A stretch of DNA of 64,000 nt from Mergibacter septicus (GTDB lineage Bacteria > Pseudomonadota > Gammaproteobacteria > Enterobacterales > Pasteurellaceae): positions 1,397,001 through 1,461,000 of the forward strand of contig NZ_CP022013.1 in assembly GCF_003265225.1 (NCBI RefSeq), in the 5' to 3' direction. The position numbers and the translations under genes were made by a program. Within the stretch, counting starts at the first letter, position 1, and every line of letters begins with the position of its first letter. Positions 58,724-64,000 of the stretch are shown here, piece by piece. The notes below the pieces were generated by a model that was given only the letters and a program-made list of their open reading frames with translations, searched no databases and was not told the origin of the DNA.

Positions 58724-59758
58724 TTAGCGATTATTAAAATGTCCTTGCTGTAACCCAGTAAGAATTTTATTTGGTATTTGTTGCCGAACTTGCCAAGCTG
58801 CCTGTTCTATTGCTCGGGTAAAAGCAACCGCACTTGCACTACCATGGCTTTTAACCACAACTGAACGTAAACCTAACAAAGATGCGCCATTATAATCATC
58901 AGGGTTTAATATTTGCAGTTGTCGATGATATGGTTTTAATAAAGGTCTAGCGAGTAATTTTAATCCTTTTTCCCACCAAGAAGGATTAGATAACGGTTGT
59001 TTAATTAGCGTAACAATATTTTTTAATGCACCTTCTAAGGTTTTAAGTGCAATATTTCCAGAAAAACCATCACAAACAATAACATCAGCATAATGATTTA
59101 ATAACTTATTTCCTTCCACAAAACCGATGTAATTCAGCATATTTTGTTGGCGTAAAAAATGATCAGTCTCCCGTATCACAGGCAAACCTTTAGTTTTCTC
59201 AATACCAATATTTAATAACGCAACTCTTGGATAAACCAAATTAAACTGATTCTCAGCTAATACCGTTCCCATTAAGGCAAATTGGCTTAAAATTTCAGAT
59301 GTCACACTTACATTTGCTCCGAGATCCAACATAATTGAATATTTTCCATTTATTGTTGGTAATATAGAAACTAATGCTGGACGTTGTATCCCCATTAAAG
59401 GTTGAACTAAAACTTTTGCCAATCCCATTAAAGCGGCGGTATTCCCACCACTAACACAAGCTGCAGCATCACCTTTCTGCACAGCTTCTAATGCAAGTCG
59501 CATTGATGTCCCTTTACTGTAACGTAGAGCTTGAGTAACACCTGTATCGGATGAAATATATCTATCAGTATGGACTAATGTAAAACGTGAAGTTATAGAA
59601 GAAGAAAGAGAAGGAATGAGTGGTTGTATTTGTCGTCTATCACCAAATAAAAGCAAACTCAGCCTTGAATCATTTTTCAATGCTTGCAAAGCTGCTGGGA
59701 TAGTAATACGGGGACCTACGTCCCCGCCCATTACATCTAACGCAAGGGTTAGATTCAA
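58724..59758 (-). CDS. plsX: Phosphate acyltransferase PlsX
   Basis: Makes acyl-phosphate from acyl-ACP for phospholipid synthesis. The 344-residue product has [47 protein letters not shown] and [16 protein letters not shown], all PlsX blocks. It sits between rpmF and fabH in the conserved yceD-rpmF-plsX-fabHDG-acpP order. Confidence 0.97.
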   Translation of the reverse strand: MNLTLALDVMGGDVGPRITIPAALQALKNDSRLSLLLFGDRRQIQPLIPSLSSSITSRFTLVHTDRYISSDTGVTQALRYSKGTSMRLALEAVQKGDAAACVSGGNTAALMGLAKVLVQPLMGIQRPALVSILPTINGKYSIMLDLGANVSVTSEILSQFALMGTVLAENQFNLVYPRVALLNIGIEKTKGLPVIRETDHFLRQQNMLNYIGFVEGNKLLNHYADVIVCDGFSGNIALKTLEGALKNIVTLIKQPLSNPSWWEKGLKLLARPLLKPYHRQLQILNPDDYNGASLLGLRSVVVKSHGSASAVAFTRAIEQAAWQVRQQIPNKILTGLQQGHFNNR

Positions 59759-59780
59759 CGAATGACCTCTAAATCAAAAA

Positions 59781-59945
59781 TTATTTGATTTTACGACCAC
59801 GGTAATAACCGTCAGCAGTAACATGGTGACGTAAGTGAGTTGCACCAGTTTCTTTATCAATAGATACTGCTGCAGTAGTTAAAGCATCGTGAGAACGACG
59901 CATATCACGTCTAGAACGAGATTTTTTATTCTGTTGAACAGCCAT
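59781..59945 (-). CDS. rpmF: 50S ribosomal protein L32
   Basis: A 54-codon frame, too short for a long-ORF scan, encodes [20 protein letters not shown] at the N-terminus. It ends [19 protein letters not shown], a clear L32. It lacks the last few residues of H. influenzae L32 (56). It carries no zinc cysteines, as in other gammaproteobacteria. It lies between yceD and plsX. Confidence 0.97.
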   Translation of the reverse strand: MAVQQNKKSRSRRDMRRSHDALTTAAVSIDKETGATHLRHHVTADGYYRGRKIK

Positions 59946-59961
59946 TGGCTATACTCCTAAA

Positions 59962-60489
59962 TTATTTTTGCTTTTTCAAATTAGCTAATACAGCGAACGG
60001 GTTTGGTTTTTTTGCCAACTCTTCTGGCAATTCACCAAAGACCTGCACCGCCACGGACACTTCACAGTGTTCAGCTTGATGAATCGGAACTAATGGTAAC
60101 GATAAAATCAATTCATCTTCTATCAATGCCAACAAATCTATTTCACCAAATTGATCAACTTCAATCGGCTCATAAATGTCAGGTAGTACATCAGCTTGAT
60201 CCATATTAGACACTGGACTGTAACAAAAAGTGCAATCCAACGCATATACAAACGGCTTTCCACATCGCTGACAAATCAATTCTACTTCTGTTTTAGCAGA
60301 ACCCTTGATTACCGCTAACTTTTGTGAATCAATTGAAAACGAAAGTGAAACTTGTATATCGCTTAGCACTTTACTGACCGCTTCCGCCAAACGCTCAACT
60401 TGACTAATAGTGTAATAGCCAACATAGTCTGATCGTCGTTGGGCATCTTTGACTGGGTCAACAGTCAGGGGTAGTTTTACCTTTTGCAT
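59962..60489 (-). CDS. yceD: YceD family protein (DUF177), 23S rRNA accumulation protein
   Basis: Conserved partner of rpmF, linked to 23S rRNA accumulation. The 175-residue product begins [20 protein letters not shown] and has a C-x2-C ... C pattern in [40 protein letters not shown] and [15 protein letters not shown] at the end are almost identical in form to E. coli YceD. A TTG 9 bases upstream is a less likely start. First gene of the fab/pls cluster. Confidence 0.94.
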   Translation of the reverse strand: MQKVKLPLTVDPVKDAQRRSDYVGYYTISQVERLAEAVSKVLSDIQVSLSFSIDSQKLAVIKGSAKTEVELICQRCGKPFVYALDCTFCYSPVSNMDQADVLPDIYEPIEVDQFGEIDLLALIEDELILSLPLVPIHQAEHCEVSVAVQVFGELPEELAKKPNPFAVLANLKKQK

Positions 60490-60601
60490 AGGGTGCAAAT
60501 ATTAACGTTAGATGCAACAATAGTCAAAGGGAATACAAACTTTTTTTCTAAGTTTTTTTACTTCATAGGCTTAACAAATCTGAAATAAGCTAAGCCTATA
60601 A

Positions 60602-60629
60602 TTGCACTCTAAGTACAAGTTGTTATAAT
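60602..60629 (+). promoter_or_regulatory. psd promoter
   Basis: TTGCAC (60602-60607), 16-base spacer, TATAAT (60624-60629) with TG one base ahead (extended -10). About 70 bases upstream of the psd start. Confidence 0.65.
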
Positions 60630-60699
60630 CGCCTTCCGTTTCTTTCTCAGGAACGCCGCATTGCAGAAAAGTTTTTAATCAATTTGAAAGGATAACTCT

Positions 60700-61605
60700 T
60701 TGAATATACAAACAAATCAATATTTACAAAAAGTAAAAGTTGCTTGCCATTATTTACTACCGCATTTATTACTTACTCGCCTTGCTGGCTGGTTTGCGGA
60801 AAAAGAATGGGGAATTGTTACTCACACAGTTATTAAAGCTTTTGTCAAAAAATATCAAATCAATATGGCTGAAGCCAAAGAACCTGAAATTGAAAACTAT
60901 CAGAGCTTTAATCAATTCTTCATTCGTCCACTTGCAGATCATGCAAGACCAATCAATCAAGATCCTAATGCACTCTCTTTACCTGCTGACGGACAAATTA
61001 GTCAATTTGGTGCTATTAATCAAAATCTGCTGATTCAAGCTAAAGGGCATTATTTTGAATTAGAGGCATTAATCGCTAACGATCCTCAGATGAACACACT
61101 ATTTCGTGATGGTCAGTTTATCACGACCTATCTCTCACCAAGAGATTATCATCGAGTGCATATGCCTTGTGATGCCACCTTACGTAAAATGATCTATGTT
61201 CCGGGCGATCTTTTTTCAGTCAATCCTTTTCTTGCTGCAGAAATTCCAAACCTTTTTGCCCGCAACGAGCGTGTCATCTGCTTATTTGAAACCGAATTTG
61301 GTTATATGGCACAAATACTGGTTGGAGCAACAATTACTGCCAGTATCAGTACGAACTGGGCTGGGGTAATCAATCCGCCACGTTCAGGTCAAATTCAAAC
61401 TTGGAGTTACCCAGCAAAAGGTGAAGCTGGTAGTATTAGTTTAACTAAAGGGCAAGAAATGGGGGCTTTCCAATTAGGTTCAACAGTTATTAATTTATTC
61501 CAAAATAATAAAATCCAGTTTGCAACCTATTTAGAACAAGGCAGTATGGTAAAAGTAGGAGAAATCCTTGCCCATAAAATTGAAAAAAAACACGATTCAC
61601 TTTAA
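60700..61605 (+). CDS. psd: Phosphatidylserine decarboxylase proenzyme
   Basis: Makes phosphatidylethanolamine; pyruvoyl enzyme of the inner membrane. The 301-residue proenzyme starts at TTG with AAAGGA 7 bases ahead. It has FNQFFIRPLADHARPI, ALSLPADGQISQFG with the catalytic Asp, and YLSPRDYHRVHMPCDATLR. The self-cleavage site LGST (in GAFQLGSTVINLF, about 256-259) yields the pyruvoyl group. Not linked to the pssA gene here. Confidence 0.96.
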   Translation: MNIQTNQYLQKVKVACHYLLPHLLLTRLAGWFAEKEWGIVTHTVIKAFVKKYQINMAEAKEPEIENYQSFNQFFIRPLADHARPINQDPNALSLPADGQISQFGAINQNLLIQAKGHYFELEALIANDPQMNTLFRDGQFITTYLSPRDYHRVHMPCDATLRKMIYVPGDLFSVNPFLAAEIPNLFARNERVICLFETEFGYMAQILVGATITASISTNWAGVINPPRSGQIQTWSYPAKGEAGSISLTKGQEMGAFQLGSTVINLFQNNKIQFATYLEQGSMVKVGEILAHKIEKKHDSL

Positions 61606-61627
61606 TCACTCAATAATAGGAAACAAT

Positions 61628-62260
61628 ATGAGTAAGACATTTTTTGAACAAGTAAAACTTGAAAGTACCGAAGCGAAAGGTAGCTATGGTATTGGATTAC
61701 AAATCGGACAACAACTACTTGGTAGTCAATTAGCAGTTGAAATTGACAGTGTAGCAAAAGGGATTTTCGATGCGTTACATCAAAACCCACCCGCAATTGA
61801 ACAAACTGAAATTGCACAAGCAGTACAACAACTTTATCAACAAGTTGAAGAATTAAAAAAAGCCCAATACAAAGAAATTGAAGAAGCAGGTAAAGCTTTC
61901 CTAGCTGAAAATAAAAAACACGAAAATGTGGTTGAAACCGAAAGCGGTTTACAATACGAAATTTTAATCAAAGGTGAAGGAAAAATTCCAACCAAAACAG
62001 ATAAAGTACGTGTACATTACACAGGCTCTTTAATTGATGGCACCGTTTTTGACAGCTCTATCCAACGTGGGCAACCAGCCGAATTCCCTGTAAATGGTGT
62101 TATTGCAGGTTGGACTGAAGCACTAACGGCAATGCCTGTCGGTTCAAAATGGCGTTTAGTTATTCCACACCACCTAGCTTATGGTGAACGTGGTGCAGGC
62201 AATGCCATACCACCATTTAGTACATTAGTATTTGAAGTTGAACTATTAGATTCTTTATAA
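61628..62260 (+). CDS. fklB: FKBP-type peptidyl-prolyl isomerase FklB (FKBP22)
   Basis: Cytoplasmic dimeric prolyl isomerase. The 210-residue product has the N-terminal dimerisation domain (SYGIGLQIGQQLLGSQLAVE, about 20-39) and a long helix. The FKBP domain (about 105-210) includes VRVHYTGSLIDGTVFDSSIQ, GWTEALTAMPVGSKWRLVIP and LAYGERGAGNAIPPFSTLVF. No signal peptide, which separates it from FkpA. The frame is open 20 codons upstream into psd; this ATG fits the family. Confidence 0.94.
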   Translation: MSKTFFEQVKLESTEAKGSYGIGLQIGQQLLGSQLAVEIDSVAKGIFDALHQNPPAIEQTEIAQAVQQLYQQVEELKKAQYKEIEEAGKAFLAENKKHENVVETESGLQYEILIKGEGKIPTKTDKVRVHYTGSLIDGTVFDSSIQRGQPAEFPVNGVIAGWTEALTAMPVGSKWRLVIPHHLAYGERGAGNAIPPFSTLVFEVELLDSL

Positions 62261-62348
62261 TATTGATTCTAACTATAAATAATCGCCGAAGCTTATTGCT
62301 TTGGCGATTATTTATCTTGGGATAACATTTATTGTAATGAGGTTCATA

Positions 62349-63452
62349 ATGACTCAAATAGCCACCCCTTATTATTTGATTGATAAAAGCAAACTATTAA
62401 AAAACTTACAAAAAATTGCCTATTTACGCCAACGTTCAGGTGCTAAAGCCTTATTAGCCTTAAAATGCTTTGCCACTTGGAGTTTGTTTGATTTTATGCA
62501 TGAATATATGGATGGCACAACCTCATCTTCGCTGTATGAAGTGAAATTAGGCAGAACTAAGTTTGGTGGTGAAACCCACGCTTACAGTGTCGCTTATAGC
62601 GATGCTGAAATAGATGAAGTGATTGAACAAGCAGATAAAATTATTTTTAATTCAATAAGCCAACTCAATCGCTATGCAGAGAAAGCGAAAAATATCCAAC
62701 GAGGTTTACGTCTAAACCCTCAAATCAGTAGTTCTGATTTTGATCTCGCCGATCCAGCCCGCCCCTTTAGCCGTTTGGGTGAAACAGATCTGGATAAAAT
62801 CCGTCAAATTATGCCATTAATCAATGGTTTTATGATCCACAATAATTGTGAAAATGCCGATTTTGACCGTTTTAATCAACTCCTCACTCAAATAGAACAG
62901 CAATACGCTGAAGTTCTCGCTCAAGTTGATTGGATTAGTTTAGGAGGAGGAATCCATTTTACCGCCGATAACTACCCACTGGATCAACTAGCAGATCGCT
63001 TAAAACAATTTGCTGAAACTTATCAAGTACAAGTTTATTTAGAACCGGGTGAAGCCGCTATTACACTAAGTACTAGCCTAGAAGTGACGGTATTAGATAC
63101 CCTTTATAACAAAAAAAATCTTGCGATTGTCGATAGTTCAATCGAAGCCCATATGCTCGATCTCTTAATCTATCGCCAAAATGCAAAATTATCCCCAAAT
63201 CAAGGCGATTACCAATATATGATCTGCGGTAAATCCTGCCTCGCTGGTGATATTTTTGGTGAATACAACTTTCCTAAACCACTACAAGTAGGCGATCGCT
63301 TATCTTTCAATGATGCAGGCGGCTACACAATGGTGAAAAAGAATTGGTTCAATGGCGTCAATATGCCGTCTATTGCAATCAAAGAATTGAATGGTGAGAT
63401 TAAATTAATCAAACAATTCAATTTTAACGATTACGTTGACAGCCTATCTTAA
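62349..63452 (+). CDS. nspC: Carboxynorspermidine/carboxyspermidine decarboxylase
   Basis: PLP enzyme that gives norspermidine or spermidine from the carboxy precursor. The 367-residue product has TPYYLIDKSKLLKNL, the PLP lysine in LLALKCFATWSLF (K39), SLYEVKLGRTKFGGETHAYS, SLGGGIHFTADNYPLDQL and YLEPGEAAI. The catalytic Cys region CGKSCLAGDIFGEY near the end completes an alanine-racemase-fold decarboxylase of the NspC type. TGAGG precedes this ATG; ATGs 12 and 48 bases upstream are less likely. The dehydrogenase partner follows 126 bases later. Confidence 0.93.
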   Translation: MTQIATPYYLIDKSKLLKNLQKIAYLRQRSGAKALLALKCFATWSLFDFMHEYMDGTTSSSLYEVKLGRTKFGGETHAYSVAYSDAEIDEVIEQADKIIFNSISQLNRYAEKAKNIQRGLRLNPQISSSDFDLADPARPFSRLGETDLDKIRQIMPLINGFMIHNNCENADFDRFNQLLTQIEQQYAEVLAQVDWISLGGGIHFTADNYPLDQLADRLKQFAETYQVQVYLEPGEAAITLSTSLEVTVLDTLYNKKNLAIVDSSIEAHMLDLLIYRQNAKLSPNQGDYQYMICGKSCLAGDIFGEYNFPKPLQVGDRLSFNDAGGYTMVKKNWFNGVNMPSIAIKELNGEIKLIKQFNFNDYVDSLS

Positions 63453-63578
63453 TAGGTCAAGCAACGAATCAAATTCGTTTTGTACTAGCTGTTTTTAAAG
63501 TAACAAAACATATCGACTATGCCAATTATGATAGACAAAGTACTACCATAATTTGACATTAAGGAGGACTATGCAAAA

Positions 63579-64000
63579 ATGAAAAAAAACATCTTAATTA
63601 TTGGTGCTGGTGGTGTAGCACAAGTAGTTGCTCACAAATGTGCCCAACACAATGATATTCTCGGTTCTATTGCTATTGCATCTCGTAGCCTAGAAAAATG
63701 TCAAGCTATCGCACAAAGTGTGATTGAAAAAAAAGCCTTTAAACTTCCTGCCAAAATTGATTGCTACGCATTAAATGCACTCAATCTTGATGAGATCAAA
63801 CAACTGATTCAACACACAAACTCACAAATTGTGATTAATGTTGCTTCAGCATTCGTTAATATGACCGTACTACAAGCTTGTATTGAAACTGGAGCAGCTT
63901 ATTTGGATACGGCAATTCACGAAGAACCGCATAAAATTTGTGAAACCCCACCTTGGTACAATAATTACGAATGGCAACGCCGTGAAGCCTGCGAAAAAAA
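63579..64000 (+). CDS. Carboxynorspermidine synthase (saccharopine dehydrogenase-like), N-terminal part
   Basis: The first 140 codons of a gene cut by the right edge. The product begins MKKNILIIGAGGVAQVVAHK, a Rossmann NAD(P) motif. It continues with IAIASRSLEKCQAIAQ, NSQIVINVASAFVNMTVLQA and CIETGAAYLDTAIHEEP, typical of carboxynorspermidine dehydrogenases (saccharopine-dehydrogenase fold). This enzyme joins aspartate semialdehyde to a diamine; NspC then decarboxylates. AAGGAGG lies 11 bases ahead. A three-codon ATG CAA AAA TGA frame overlaps the start. Confidence 0.9.
   Translation, partial: MKKNILIIGAGGVAQVVAHKCAQHNDILGSIAIASRSLEKCQAIAQSVIEKKAFKLPAKIDCYALNALNLDEIKQLIQHTNSQIVINVASAFVNMTVLQACIETGAAYLDTAIHEEPHKICETPPWYNNYEWQRREACEK

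Overview
The window is a chromosomal segment of an AT-rich gammaproteobacterium, almost certainly a member of the Pasteurellaceae. The evidence is the competence pilin operon pilABCD divergent from ampD with a CRP-S type site between them, an OapA-type protein, a tmRNA tag close to the ANDEQYALAA form of the family, and protein sequences that track Haemophilus/Actinobacillus homologues. The genus cannot be fixed from the sequence alone. Most of the window is ordinary housekeeping DNA in conserved gene orders.

Layout, left to right. 1-5900: rpsB-tsf, pyrH, frr, dxr, uppS, cdsA on the minus strand (translation, isoprenoid and phospholipid start), with a structured rpsB leader. 5939-16302: central metabolism: icd, fbaA-pgk and acnB with CRP-like sites upstream, plus rluE-nudJ, a T2-family RNase, the ferredoxin YfhL and asnA. 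16467-22002: a family 2 glycosyltransferase, an HI0933-type flavoprotein, an MscS channel, gmhA, a divergent CDF metal exporter/MerR regulator pair with a MerR-type operator, and tRNA-Arg and tRNA-Pro. 22193-32050: folD, glmS, hupA, the yicC-ygfZ-nudC-hemE-yjaG run, trmL-waaF and zapB. 32073-35600: pheA, raiA and a sodium:amino-acid symporter behind a tandem glycine riboswitch. 35670-41463: GNAT, yacG, coaE, pilDCBA and ampD. 41626-48347: oapA, obgE-yhbE-rpmA-rplU, ispB, queH and an orphan lipoprotein.

48576-55535 is the most notable part. The potABCD polyamine importer is followed by a complete cytolethal distending toxin operon (cdtA lipoprotein, cdtB DNase I-like subunit with its catalytic residues, cdtC) that abuts the tmRNA gene ssrA. 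From 55536 the conserved yceD-rpmF-plsX-fabHDG-acpP block follows, then psd, fklB, and at the right edge nspC with the start of a carboxynorspermidine dehydrogenase, a polyamine biosynthesis pair that complements the importer.

Regulatory logic visible in the DNA: a CRP-N style site at acnB (class I position) and weaker ones at pgk and icd; a perfect-core CRP-S site at pilA; a 19-bp-spacer MerR promoter for the metal exporter; a glycine riboswitch; and an S2-type leader on rpsB. No CRISPR array, IS element, integrase or prophage was seen. The toxin locus is a known family (CDT), so I do not claim a wholly new system; what is unusual is its context and sequence form.
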